From Kiritimatiellia bacterium (GTDB lineage: Bacteria > Verrucomicrobiota > Kiritimatiellia > RFP12 > UBA3636), in the NCBI GenBank assembly GCA_017481725.1, contig JAFUOX010000030.1, forward strand, positions 1 through 43,736: a stretch of DNA of 43,736 nt, in the 5' to 3' direction. This document shows positions 1 to 8,362 of the stretch, piece by piece (position 1 is the first letter of the stretch; each line of letters begins with the position of its first letter). Under the pieces are notes generated by a model that worked only from the letters and a program-made list of their open reading frames with translations, had not been told where the DNA came from and did no database searches. The translations under genes were made by a program, and so were the position numbers.

Positions 1-68
1 AAAAGCTTCATCTTTTCTTCAAATGCTCTATCGTGTTCTCTTACATCATCTACTAAACTTTTATACAT
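1..68 (-). CDS. 5' end of an unidentified gene, cut by the window edge
   Basis: The minus strand has an ATG at 68-66 followed by 22 open codons reading MYKSLVDDVREHDRAFEEKM and on to the window edge. An AAGGAG ribosome-binding site lies five bases before the ATG, which is the main reason to call it a gene. The visible residues are charged and helical, with no signal peptide. Too little is present to assign a family. It lies beyond the terminator of the rpsB-tsf unit, so it is a separate transcription unit. Confidence 0.6.
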   Translation of the reverse strand, partial: MYKSLVDDVREHDRAFEEKMKL

Positions 69-286
69 AACAACTCCTTCGTTAAGGGATCACAAAAAGC
101 GCCTTGAATTAACTTATTCCCATAAATTATTCGTTTACAAAGACGTTTTTATTAGAATAAGAAACCATTTCATTTCTATTTTTATGAAATTAAAAAAATA
201 ATGAATCATTTGTGATTGACGAAAAAGTAGCGAACAACATAGCAAATACACATTGTACCATTCTAACGCATAAATATATACAAAAC

Positions 287-316
287 AAAAAAGCGCCCCG
301 AAGGACGCTTTTTTGT
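287..316 (-). terminator. Rho-independent terminator of the tRNA-Lys/rpsB/tsf unit
   Basis: On the minus strand a GCGTCC / GGGCGC stem (one G-U pair) closes a C(UUCG)G tetraloop. It is flanked by an A6/T6 extension and followed by T-rich sequence. It sits about 35 bases after the tsf stop. The A/T symmetry could also let it work from the other strand. Confidence 0.85.
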
Positions 317-351
317 TTAAGTATTAAAATTTAATTTGCAAACAAATTAAA

Positions 352-1194
352 TTAAGCACCTAGCTGGTAACGAGTGTAGCGAACAATCTTAATCTCATCG
401 CCGCATGCCTTAGCAACCTTAGCGATAAGCTTTGTGATTGTTAGCTCGCTATCCTTAACGAATACCTGATCAACCAAGCAGTTCTCTGTGAAGAACTTGT
501 TGATTTTACCATCGATAATCTTCTCAAGGATATTAGCTGGCTTATTCTGACCTTCCATCTGCTTTGCGTAGATTTCACGCTCTGCAGCAATATCAGCCTC
601 TGAAACAGCTGTGCGATCTAGCCATTTTGGAGCAACAGCAGCAATCTGAAGAGTGATATCCTTTACCATCTCTACGAACTCTGCGTTCTCAAGTGTCTCT
701 GCCTTACCGCAAGCAACCTCTAGTAGTACGCCAACCTTACCACCCATATGGATGTAGGAAGCAACCTTACCTGTACCTGCTACTGTATACTTCTCAGAGC
801 GGCGAATCTTTACGTTCTCACCTGTCTTTGAGATGAAAGCAGATAGGTCATCCTTCATAGCCTCTGCAACATCCTGATCAATGTCAAGAGCCTTCTGAGC
901 TACTGTATCTACAAAAGCTACGAAGTCAGCATTCTTAGCAACGAAGTCTGTCTCGCAGTTAACTTCAACCATAGCAATTGTGTTGCCATCTGCAGAAGCC
1001 TTAGCTGCAATAACACCCTGCTTAACTTCCTTCTCAGCGCGCTTTGCTGCAACTGCAACACCACGCTCACGTAGGATTTTTACTGCTGCATCAACGTCAC
1101 CCTCTGTCTCCATAAGTGCCTTTTTGCACTCCATCATGCTAACGCCTGTCATCTGACGTAGCTTATTAACATCAGCTGCTGTAATCTGTGCCAT
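352..1194 (-). CDS. tsf: Elongation factor Ts
   Basis: This is a 280-residue guanine-nucleotide exchange factor for EF-Tu, acting in the cytoplasm during translation elongation. The N-terminal UBA-like segment (residues 1-40) carries the family signature around TGVSMMECKKAL. It is followed by the conserved core with NCETDFVAKN near residue 80, the region that contacts EF-Tu. Length is normal for bacterial EF-Ts. The ATG at 1194 is preceded by AAAGGA about ten bases upstream. It lies 45 bases downstream of rpsB on the same strand, the classic rpsB-tsf order, and is followed by a strong terminator. Nothing in the sequence is degenerate. The assignment is very secure. Confidence 0.98.
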   Translation of the reverse strand: MAQITAADVNKLRQMTGVSMMECKKALMETEGDVDAAVKILRERGVAVAAKRAEKEVKQGVIAAKASADGNTIAMVEVNCETDFVAKNADFVAFVDTVAQKALDIDQDVAEAMKDDLSAFISKTGENVKIRRSEKYTVAGTGKVASYIHMGGKVGVLLEVACGKAETLENAEFVEMVKDITLQIAAVAPKWLDRTAVSEADIAAEREIYAKQMEGQNKPANILEKIIDGKINKFFTENCLVDQVFVKDSELTITKLIAKVAKACGDEIKIVRYTRYQLGA

Positions 1195-1239
1195 AATTAA
1201 AATTCCTTTATAATTTATGTTGTTTGTTTTAAGTTAAAA

Positions 1240-2220
1240 TTAAGCCTCTGGAGCTGCCTCTGGTGCAGGAGCTGCTGCCTCAGCAACAACCTCAGCTGCT
1301 GTGCTTGCTGCCTCACGAGCTGCCTTTGCACGCTTCTCGATATTAGCCTTAGCTGCTGCTGCGTTCTTGCGGCGATTCTCGCTGCTGCTCTTTGCCTTTT
1401 CCTCACCCTTAGCTGCTGGAGCACGGCGTGTTCTCTTTGGCTTCTCTTCACCCTTCTCTGCACGCTTAGCTGCCTTTTCAGCCTCAGCCTTACGCATTTC
1501 CTCAGCTGCTACAGCAGAATATGTCTCTGCACCTGCCTTAGCTGTTGCTGCAATGCAATCAGCAATAATCTTAATTGCACGGATTGAGTCATCGTTTCCA
1601 GGAATTGGGAACTTAACCAAATCAGGATCAGCATTTGTATCTACTAGAGCGATAACTGGGATACCTAGGCTACGTGCTTCAGCAACAGCGTTTGCCTCAC
1701 GTACGATATCAACAACGAATAGAGCACCTGGCATCTTATCCATAGCTGCGATACCTGTTAGGTTCTTCTCTAGTTTAGCTAGCTCACGAGCTAGTGTTGC
1801 AGCTTCCTTCTTGTGAACAGAAAGAATTCCATTGTTGTTCTTCTTTGCTGTCTGAATCTGAGTCATGCGGCGGACGCTCTTACGGATTGTCTGAGCATTT
1901 GTTAGAGTACCACCTAACCAGCGTGTTGTTACATAGTACATATCAGACTCTTCAGCTGCGATACGGATAACTTCCTGAGCCTGCTTCTTTGTACCAACGA
2001 AAAGGATTTTCTTGCCCTTCTGAGAAATATCTAGAACGAACTTTAATGCGTCCTCTAGAAGCTCAAGAGATTGTGTAATATCAATAATGTGAATGCCATT
2101 GCGCTTATCAAAGATGTACTTCTTCATCTTTGGGTTCCAACGCTTGGTCTGGTGACCAAAGTGTAGACCAGCATTCATTAGATCACGTACTGTTACGTTT
2201 GATAGGCTTGTATCTGCCAT
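1240..2220 (-). CDS. rpsB: 30S ribosomal protein S2 with a long Lys/Ala tail
   Basis: This 326-residue S2 protein is a component of the small ribosomal subunit. The start at 2220 (MADTSLSNVTVRDLMNAG) fits the S2 N-terminus and has an AAAGGTG ribosome-binding site. The same frame stays open upstream to 2358, but that stretch is leader RNA without S2 similarity. Conserved S2 blocks include the GLHFGHQTKRWNPKM region, TRWLGGTLTN and the DTNADPD segment. Typical S2 proteins are about 240 residues. Here the last 85 residues (about 242-326) are an extra low-complexity tail, first Lys/Arg/Glu-rich and then Ala/Pro/Glu-rich, probably disordered and RNA-facing. Downstream is tsf. Transcription probably begins upstream of the preceding tRNA-Lys gene. 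Confidence 0.97.
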   Translation of the reverse strand: MADTSLSNVTVRDLMNAGLHFGHQTKRWNPKMKKYIFDKRNGIHIIDITQSLELLEDALKFVLDISQKGKKILFVGTKKQAQEVIRIAAEESDMYYVTTRWLGGTLTNAQTIRKSVRRMTQIQTAKKNNNGILSVHKKEAATLARELAKLEKNLTGIAAMDKMPGALFVVDIVREANAVAEARSLGIPVIALVDTNADPDLVKFPIPGNDDSIRAIKIIADCIAATAKAGAETYSAVAAEEMRKAEAEKAAKRAEKGEEKPKRTRRAPAAKGEEKAKSSSENRRKNAAAAKANIEKRAKAAREAASTAAEVVAEAAAPAPEAAPEA

Positions 2221-2377
2221 ATATAATGCACCTTTCATGCTTTTGTGTAATACGGACGTTTTCTCCCATCCGCCGCGGTGAATCCGCTTCCCTGGCAAGC
2301 GACCAGGTATCGCTTCGTGCTTTTCTGATTCCTTCCCATGTGAAGAACAGCCGCACATTGTTTGATAATAAAAAAAT
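2221..2377 (-). promoter_or_regulatory. rpsB leader RNA with hairpin
   Basis: The 157 bases between tRNA-Lys and the rpsB start are GC-richer than their surroundings. They contain a hairpin with a CCTGG/CCAGG stem at 2291-2307, plus several CCGCGG-type self-complementary segments. Autogenous control of rpsB by S2 acting on its leader is known in other bacteria. I cannot match this leader to a specific published motif, so a regulatory role is inference. Confidence 0.3.
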
Positions 2378-2453
2378 TGGTGAGGCGTCCGGGGTTCGAA
2401 CCCGGGACCCCGTGATTAAAAGTCACGTGCTCTACCGACTGAGCTAACGCCCC
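2378..2453 (-). tRNA. tRNA-Lys (anticodon TTT)
   Basis: The minus strand folds into a complete 76-base cloverleaf. The acceptor stem is GGGGCGT with ACGCCTC (one G-U pair), and the D arm begins TAGCTCAGTCGGTAGAGC. The anticodon stem CGTGA/TCACG surrounds the loop CTTTTAA (anticodon TTT), and the T arm is CCGGGTTCGAACCCCGG. Discriminator A and the 3' CCA are encoded. It lies between a strong promoter and rpsB, so it is probably co-transcribed with rpsB and tsf and released by RNA processing. Confidence 0.97.
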
Positions 2454-2494
2454 AACCTAACTAACTTGTCTTAAAAACTTGTTAATTGGGCAAA

Positions 2495-2523
2495 ATAGTA
2501 GCATTTTTATGCTTTCAAGTCAA
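2495..2523 (-). promoter_or_regulatory. Sigma-70-type promoter for tRNA-Lys/rpsB/tsf
   Basis: The minus strand reads TTGACT, a 17-base spacer, then TACTAT preceded by TGC (extended -10). It sits about 35 bases upstream of the mature tRNA 5' end, an appropriate position for a short precursor leader. No other good promoter lies between here and rpsB. Confidence 0.65.
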
Positions 2524-2597
2524 CACGAAAAAATAATTTATTACAAAAAATTGTACCATTTTACTCAAATTAACTAAATCTACCTAATAAAATGCCT

Positions 2598-3362
2598 CTA
2601 GTCTCCATTTTGCTCTTGTTCAAGCATAGCAAGAGCTTCATTTGAAATATCACGCCACTCTCCAGGAAGCATATCCTCTGGCAACTGCAATCCATTAATT
2701 GATATGCGCATCAAATGAAGCACACGTAAGCCTGCTTTTGCACACATCTTACGAATTTGCAAATTGCGCCCCTCCATGAGAATAAATCTCAAGATATGAA
2801 GCTGCTGACCATTTCGACGCTCGGTCTCTCGCTCAATATAATCAACATGAGCTGGCCGTATGCGATATCCATCAATTACCATACGAGACCTCAAGAAATC
2901 AAGCACATCCCTATTAACTATTCCTGCTACCTCAACAATATACTCTTTCTTATGAAGAAACCTTGGGTGAGTAAGCCGGTTTATCAAGTCACCATCGTCA
3001 CTTAACAAAAGTAATCCTTCAGAATCCTTATCTAAACGACCAATCGGCACTATGCGTTCCTTAATCCCTTTTAGACAATCATAAATAGTCGCACCTTGCC
3101 CATCATCGCATGAACAAATTAGCCCTCTTGGCTTATAAAACATAATTGTTCGATGAGCCCTATCTAATGCACTTGTATCAAGAGGTATCCCATTAATTGT
3201 TATACGTGCCCCTGTAAGTGGTATTCTAAAGCCAGGAATTGTCACACGCTTACCATCTACCGCCACAGCACCTGTCTCAATCAAGCTTCCACAAGCACGA
3301 CGAGAACCAATACCACACTTCTCCAAATACTTTTGAAGTCGAATTGTTTCCTCTTCAACCAT
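2598..3362 (-). CDS. RluB/RsuA-family ribosomal pseudouridine synthase
   Basis: This 254-residue protein isomerises a specific uridine of ribosomal RNA to pseudouridine. Residues 6-50 form an S4 RNA-binding domain (IRLQKYLEKCGIGSRRAC). The catalytic domain follows, with KPRG at 77-80 and the GRLDKDSEGLLLLSDDG block, in which Asp111 is the expected catalytic nucleophile. The late segment EGRNLQIRKMC is also typical. Length matches the RluB/RsuA group; whether it modifies 23S (RluB) or 16S (RsuA) cannot be decided here. It starts two bases after the stop of the upstream VWA gene, so it is the last gene of the era/Bat unit. Confidence 0.92.
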   Translation of the reverse strand: MVEEETIRLQKYLEKCGIGSRRACGSLIETGAVAVDGKRVTIPGFRIPLTGARITINGIPLDTSALDRAHRTIMFYKPRGLICSCDDGQGATIYDCLKGIKERIVPIGRLDKDSEGLLLLSDDGDLINRLTHPRFLHKKEYIVEVAGIVNRDVLDFLRSRMVIDGYRIRPAHVDYIERETERRNGQQLHILRFILMEGRNLQIRKMCAKAGLRVLHLMRISINGLQLPEDMLPGEWRDISNEALAMLEQEQNGD

Positions 3363-3364
3363 TA

Positions 3365-4387
3365 TTAAACAACCCCTCTATGTAGCTGTGCTGGAAACAA
3401 ACATGCTAAAAAGCATAAGACAAACCCTAAAATCAAAAAGAAAGCAAAATATTCATTATAACGCAAATATATTTGCTGTTCTACCTCTGTCTTCTCTAGC
3501 TCATCAATTGCAGCTAATGCCTTTTCAAGAGCCTTCTTGTCTCGCACATTATAGTAGCTACCACCAGTTACTTCAGATATTTTCCTTAACGCAGCTTCGT
3601 CCATACTAACTTGCTCTTTAAAAAGCCTTGAATTACCCCAAAAATCTTGTCCTCGAAAGTTTGCGTAACCATTTGATCCAACACCAATTGTATAAACCTT
3701 GATTCCTAACTGCTTAGCCATTTCAGCAGCCTTATCTGGTGTAATAATACCAGTATTGGTCACTCCATCACTCAAAAGTATTACAACTCTACTAGCTATA
3801 TTGGTTTGATCCTTGAGCCTAGCACAAGCCATTGCTAAACCATCACCAATAGCTGTGGCTGTTTCTAATTGGTCAACAATCTCCCCTTTCTTTGTACCAG
3901 GGACATGAACCTCATCAATAATTTGATTTAAAGCATGATGATCTAATGTTAAAGGAGTAAGAGTTGTTGCATATCCTCCAAAGGTCACTAAACCAATTAA
4001 ATCTGAAGGGCGTTTGGCAACAAAATCCTTAAATGTTTCCTTTACTACATCAAGCCTTGTTTTCTCTTTTAAACCCTCTGAAAAATCAAGTGCCATCATA
4101 GAACCAGAAATATCAATAGACATTTCGATTGCTATTGCTTCAGAGGAAATCCGTGTTCGGGAAAACTCCTTTTGAGGTCGTGCTAATGAAATAATAAGGC
4201 TTGCGACACCAAGCATAAACAATATGGAAGGCAACCATGCAAAATATTGCTTCAGTGATTTTCTATGGATTAACTTTCCTACTCCAGGAAAAGCAAATGC
4301 TGCTGCCTTGCGTCTACGTAGCAACCTATAACACATAAAGAAAAATGGCAAAAATAATAACAAAGCATATGGGCAAGCAAAAACCAT
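3365..4387 (-). CDS. BatA-like von Willebrand factor A membrane protein
   Basis: This 340-residue inner-membrane protein belongs to the Bat (aerotolerance-type) VWA family. It has an N-terminal helix (about 5-20), a second helix near 50-70, a VWA domain from about 85 to 300 and a C-terminal helix (about 315-335). The metal-ion-dependent adhesion motif DISGS is intact (Asp92, Ser94, Ser96), followed by the usual ALDF. LSDGVTNTG later in the domain is also conserved. The gene starts two bases after the stop of the preceding Bat-type gene. Bat proteins are usually encoded with a MoxR ATPase and a DUF58 protein; neither is in this window. The molecular role of the family is poorly defined, often linked to envelope stress. 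Confidence 0.88.
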   Translation of the reverse strand: MVFACPYALLLFLPFFFMCYRLLRRRKAAAFAFPGVGKLIHRKSLKQYFAWLPSILFMLGVASLIISLARPQKEFSRTRISSEAIAIEMSIDISGSMMALDFSEGLKEKTRLDVVKETFKDFVAKRPSDLIGLVTFGGYATTLTPLTLDHHALNQIIDEVHVPGTKKGEIVDQLETATAIGDGLAMACARLKDQTNIASRVVILLSDGVTNTGIITPDKAAEMAKQLGIKVYTIGVGSNGYANFRGQDFWGNSRLFKEQVSMDEAALRKISEVTGGSYYNVRDKKALEKALAAIDELEKTEVEQQIYLRYNEYFAFFLILGFVLCFLACLFPAQLHRGVV

Positions 4388-4389
4388 AA

Positions 4390-5385
4390 TTAATTATCCT
4401 TCCCCTCTTGCTGTATAGAATCAGTCAAATCAAGAGCTGAATCTACTTCAATATAATTCTTTGCAGCAGCCGTAGCAGTTTCTGCATTTGCCTTTGTCGC
4501 CTCACGCTTGGCAAATTTAATCATATCTGCTGATGCAAGGAATTCCTTAAGCTCTGGAATATATTGTTTTGGAAATTCATCTAAAGCAATTGCTTCTGCA
4601 ATAAACTCTTCCGTTGTACGCTCTGGAGCCTTAATTCCATATTTGCGTTCAATGTAACGCCTAACAACATGTGTTAACTCAATATAAAAATCCTTAACAC
4701 ATCCCTTATCAACAAGATGCTTTGAAATAAGCTGCTCCAATTCAAAAAGTGCTCGTTCACGAGGTGTCATCTTTTTTAGTTTATGCTTGTAGTGTAAAAA
4801 TCTAAAAGCGATAAATAAAATAGCAATGCAAAGTATAATAAGCATGCCATAGCCAACATACTTAACCGTTATCCAATGATTATATTTTACATAAACAGGC
4901 TCTACCGAATTAGTAACCACTGGCTCTACATCTAGATTTTCTACTGCAAAAACAAATGGCTTTGAGTAAATATATTTCACCTTTGCTGGAGAAAAAGAAG
5001 AGTCTAGCACACTAATCGCAATTGGATAAATTGTACGCTCCACAGATGAATATTCAGGGCTAACAATTGGTATTAATTTATAATGATAACTACGCACAAG
5101 TCCATTTGTACCTATTTCCTCAGAAAAACTACTCTCAAGCTTAAATCCATCCAAATATGGTGAGATATCACTCGGAGGAGCTGCTGTACAAACCTCTGTT
5201 GACTCCAAATCTACCTTGAGAAAAATAGGTATTCCTGCCAAACTAAACTCATTTGTTGACACAGAAAAGCATGCTTTAATTCCTGCCTCAGAGAGCTCTT
5301 GAGACAAGCCACTTGCAAATGCTTCTCGAACTATAGCTAGAAGCATTATAAGCAATATAGATTTAATTAAATACACTACTTTCAT
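4390..5385 (-). CDS. Bat-operon accessory membrane protein
   Basis: The protein is about 331 residues from the ATG at 5385; the frame is open to a GTG at 5415, but the ATG places a signal peptide (MKVVYLIKSILLIMLLAIV) at the very start. An extracytoplasmic beta-rich region follows, then one membrane helix and a basic cytoplasmic segment. The tail contains LTHVVRRYIERKYGIKAPERTTEEF, a block I recognise from BatD/DUF4381-type proteins of Bat operons. It probably partners with the VWA protein encoded two bases downstream. No clear ribosome-binding site precedes either start. The exact domain family is uncertain; the Bat-operon assignment rests on the tail block and the neighbour. Confidence 0.7.
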   Translation of the reverse strand: MKVVYLIKSILLIMLLAIVREAFASGLSQELSEAGIKACFSVSTNEFSLAGIPIFLKVDLESTEVCTAAPPSDISPYLDGFKLESSFSEEIGTNGLVRSYHYKLIPIVSPEYSSVERTIYPIAISVLDSSFSPAKVKYIYSKPFVFAVENLDVEPVVTNSVEPVYVKYNHWITVKYVGYGMLIILCIAILFIAFRFLHYKHKLKKMTPRERALFELEQLISKHLVDKGCVKDFYIELTHVVRRYIERKYGIKAPERTTEEFIAEAIALDEFPKQYIPELKEFLASADMIKFAKREATKANAETATAAAKNYIEVDSALDLTDSIQQEGKDN

Positions 5386-5490
5386 TTTGATATTAAATAA
5401 TAAAACAATGTGCACAAAATTTATTGTTTAAGGTTTACTATAATAAAGCAACACCATAGCATCTTAAATTTCTAAAGCTTATGCAAAACT

Positions 5491-6474
5491 TTACAAGCAA
5501 CCCATGCCCTTTAAAATATGCTCATTTCCATCCCAATCTGGTGAAACCTTAACATTCAATTCTATGCTTGCCTTCACGCCATAGCTTTCAGAAATAGTTT
5601 TCTCAGCACCTGCTCTAACGCGGCGAATGTTCTTACCATTTTGACCAATTACGATGCCCTTATGATTTTGACGGCGAACATATACTGTTGCCTCCACACG
5701 CCAAACATCTGGTGCTGGCTCTCGTAAATGCTCAACAAATACACCAATTGAATGAGGTAACTCATTCTTCAATATCTTAAAGAACTCCTCTCTCACAGCA
5801 TCAGACACAGCAAGCTTGCGAGGATAGTCTGTTATCATTTCCTCATCAAATAGCATTGGTCCAGATGGCAATGCTTCAAATAGTGCATCGACAAGCTTAT
5901 CTATGCCTTCGCCAGTTGTTGCTGAGCCTTCAAACCAAATTGGATTAACCTTTTCTAAAGGTCTATCTACAGGTTCCTTTCCCTTGCTTTTGGCTTTAGC
6001 CTTTTGTTCTTCAAATTGCTCAGCAATTTCTTTTTCCAAATCCTTCCAAAGCTGCTTAAACTCATCTGTTTTCGCTTCAATATCCACCTTATTAAGAAGC
6101 ACAAAGCACTTTTCTGGCGGATTTGCAATAATTCGACGCATCCAACCATCATCTTCAAGCTGAGGTGATTTTGAAGCATCAACCACAAGAAGCACAACAT
6201 CAGCACCCTCAATTGCACCACGAGCACGCTTATTCATTGCTGTACAAAGCAAGCTGCGGCTCTTGTGTAGTCCTGGCGTATCTATAAGCACGAGCTGACC
6301 ACGATCCTCTGTAAGAATACCACGAATAATATTACGTGTTGTCTGCACAACTGGGCTTACAATACTAATTTTTTCGCCAATAATTTTATTAACAAGAGTT
6401 GACTTACCTGCATTTGTTCTACCGACAACTGCAGCAATTCCACAATGTGGCAAGGTAGGATAAACATCTAACAT
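5491..6474 (-). CDS. era: GTPase Era
   Basis: Era is a GTP-binding protein that binds the 3' end of 16S rRNA and assists 30S subunit assembly. The GTPase motifs are present in order: G1 GRTNAGKS (18-25), G3 DTPG (65-68), G4 NKVD (128-131) and G5 SAT (184-186). A C-terminal KH domain contains GQNGKNI (277-283). At 327 residues it is about 25 longer than the E. coli protein. The excess is a Lys/Glu-rich insertion at about 146-174 between G4 and G5. It is the first gene of a minus-strand group with two Bat-type genes and a pseudouridine synthase, so two of the four genes concern ribosome maturation. Confidence 0.96.
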   Translation of the reverse strand: MLDVYPTLPHCGIAAVVGRTNAGKSTLVNKIIGEKISIVSPVVQTTRNIIRGILTEDRGQLVLIDTPGLHKSRSLLCTAMNKRARGAIEGADVVLLVVDASKSPQLEDDGWMRRIIANPPEKCFVLLNKVDIEAKTDEFKQLWKDLEKEIAEQFEEQKAKAKSKGKEPVDRPLEKVNPIWFEGSATTGEGIDKLVDALFEALPSGPMLFDEEMITDYPRKLAVSDAVREEFFKILKNELPHSIGVFVEHLREPAPDVWRVEATVYVRRQNHKGIVIGQNGKNIRRVRAGAEKTISESYGVKASIELNVKVSPDWDGNEHILKGMGCL

Positions 6475-6715
6475 ATTTTTAGTATATTTTCTCTATTAAT
6501 TACGAATAAACTTTAAAATTATTTTAACACAAAAACTCTCGAAAGTGCAAGCACGTTAGAAATTTGAAAATTGCATACTTAGATTGGCAAAGCAATGTTG
6601 CATTGGTCTTCTAACTTAGAATTCACATTAAACCTCATTAGCATAAATCCAGCAACCATTGCTAATACTATGAAAACACTAAATCTTCCAACAACGCATA
6701 TATTATGCTTACATT

Positions 6716-7558
6716 TTATTTTTTTATACAAGCACAAGTATTTGCAGAAAATGCAGCCCACTGCCCTCTGCATGCATAAAGAAATATCCCCAAAAATAAA
6801 AATAGCAAACGATAGAAGAATACCCCAAAAGCACACTTCTTTATATAAAGCATTTGTCCACGCCGATAATTAAAAACCTTATTATATGTTTGAGAGCCAA
6901 TAGCTGCAGAGCCATAGTGGCGAATAGGTGTACCCTCAGCAACTGCTAATGTCCATCCAGCCTTCTTAACACGATAAGAAAATTCTGCATCCTCAAAAAA
7001 GAAAAAGAAATCTGTATCCAGCAAACCAACCTGTTCGATAACTTCTTTCCTAATCAAAAGGCTTGCTCCACAAAGATAATCATAATGTGCACCAGGCTTT
7101 GGCAAAAATGGTGTATACAAAGGGAATCCCAATAATTGACCACCAGGAACAACCTTACCTGCCATTGCTCCAGCACTTTGAAGCATATCACACCCTGCCA
7201 CGCCACAATTTTCGTCAGCATATAATGCTGTTAGCAAAGCCTCTAATGCATTAATATTACACTCTGTATCATTATTAAGCAGCCATATCGCATCATACTC
7301 ATACCCTTGCTCTTGGATATATTTGAATCCAAAGCCATTTCCTCCAGCAAAGCCTAAATTTTCTTGTGAGCTAATAACTTCTGCATTAGGACACGCTGCA
7401 ACAAGTTCCTCAAAGCTATGCTCTGTAGATCCATTATCTACGACCACAATACGTAATTGGTTAAAATTACTCAACTGAGACAAAGAAGCACAACACTTTT
7501 CTGAAAAACTCAATCCATTCCAATTAAGTATGATTGCAATAACTTTTTTTTCGTTCAT
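6716..7558 (-). CDS. Family 2 glycosyltransferase, rhamnosyltransferase-like
   Basis: The 280-residue protein has the GT-A fold pattern of family GT2: LNWNG at 11-15, VDNGS at 40-44, ENLGFAGGN near 66-74, the metal/nucleotide site LNND at 94-97 and the FFED acceptor-site motif at 187-190. These fit rhamnosyltransferase-like enzymes that build cell-surface polysaccharide from nucleotide sugars. A hydrophobic helix lies at about 243-262 and the protein then stops abruptly. The stop follows an A7 run, and a -1 shift there would add about 45 residues with another membrane helix (to 6579). It lies 14 bases after the TonB-like gene, so it is the last gene of the TPR/Exb unit. Confidence 0.88.
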   Translation of the reverse strand: MNEKKVIAIILNWNGLSFSEKCCASLSQLSNFNQLRIVVVDNGSTEHSFEELVAACPNAEVISSQENLGFAGGNGFGFKYIQEQGYEYDAIWLLNNDTECNINALEALLTALYADENCGVAGCDMLQSAGAMAGKVVPGGQLLGFPLYTPFLPKPGAHYDYLCGASLLIRKEVIEQVGLLDTDFFFFFEDAEFSYRVKKAGWTLAVAEGTPIRHYGSAAIGSQTYNKVFNYRRGQMLYIKKCAFGVFFYRLLFLFLGIFLYACRGQWAAFSANTCACIKK

Positions 7559-7572
7559 ATCTGTAAATTAAA

Positions 7573-8361
7573 TTATGGCAAATTCCAAGTAACACCGATA
7601 TTCATCGCCTCATTCGCATTTTGCTTTCCCAAATGAAGAGCTAGCAATTTGTTCTTAAGCTCTCTGAGAAGCTTTACATCGACAACATCCTCAGAGCATA
7701 CCACCACATTAGATACAAACCCTTCATCGCCGATTGTTATAATAATATCAAGACTACCAGATAGCCAACCATACTTCCGCATAATTGGCTCTATATTTGG
7801 CATACTGCTAGCTTGTATAGTGTCTGGCAAAGACCAATAAACATAAGGCAATGACTTTGTGATTAAAGTCACGGAATTAGTGCTTACACTCTTAGCAGAT
7901 GAATTTAGCACCTGCCCAAGAAGCGGCATTGGCTCTTCTATTGTGAGCAAATCATCATTTGCATTTATAGTTACTATATTAGCAGAAGAAGTTGGACTCT
8001 TTAACGCTTGCCTAGGTGGTTCTAATGAATCACCCAAATAATACTCAGAATAATATCGTTCAGCACTACGAACACCATTTTCTTCATTAGAACCTAATGC
8101 AATTTCCTCTGGATTATTTGCTGCTGTCAACTTTGAAGCAGATATATAGTGAACTATGAATTTGTTGCTTTGTTCTAGTCGCTCTTCATCAGACAGCTTA
8201 GCAACATTCTTCGCCATTTGGCGGGCTTCTAATACTGGCGTTGGGCGTAGAGACAACCATACAACAAGCACTAGCATCAAAGAAAAAACTAGCACAGATA
8301 TAGTGTCTAAATAGAGCGAATAAAATTTTCGCCTAAATTTTGGATCCTTGCCCTTTGCCAT
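7573..8361 (-). CDS. TonB-like energy-transducing protein
   Basis: This 262-residue protein has a cytoplasmic basic start, one membrane helix at about 18-40, a long low-complexity periplasmic spacer and a C-terminal domain. That domain (about 195-262) reads like TonB_C: a strand with GSLDIIITIGDEGFVSNVVV, then a helix and a final strand. It lacks the Pro-Lys/Pro-Glu repeats of classical TonB. The call rests on this architecture and on its position one base after the ExbD-like gene and downstream of ExbB. Such a protein would couple inner-membrane ion flow to outer-membrane transport. The sequence match alone is weak. Confidence 0.65.
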   Translation of the reverse strand: MAKGKDPKFRRKFYSLYLDTISVLVFSLMLVLVVWLSLRPTPVLEARQMAKNVAKLSDEERLEQSNKFIVHYISASKLTAANNPEEIALGSNEENGVRSAERYYSEYYLGDSLEPPRQALKSPTSSANIVTINANDDLLTIEEPMPLLGQVLNSSAKSVSTNSVTLITKSLPYVYWSLPDTIQASSMPNIEPIMRKYGWLSGSLDIIITIGDEGFVSNVVVCSEDVVDVKLLRELKNKLLALHLGKQNANEAMNIGVTWNLP

Positions 8362-8362
8362 A

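Noticed and set aside
1215..1463. Gln/Arg-rich minus-strand open frame and an antisense plus-strand frame (1301-1816) over the end of rpsB
   Set aside because: Both are by-products of the Ala/Lys-rich low-complexity S2 tail and its reverse complement; no start signals and no family similarity.
6595..6873. 92-codon plus-strand open frame antisense to the end of the glycosyltransferase
   Set aside because: No start signal, and it overlaps a well-supported gene; the composition is explained by AT-rich antisense sequence.
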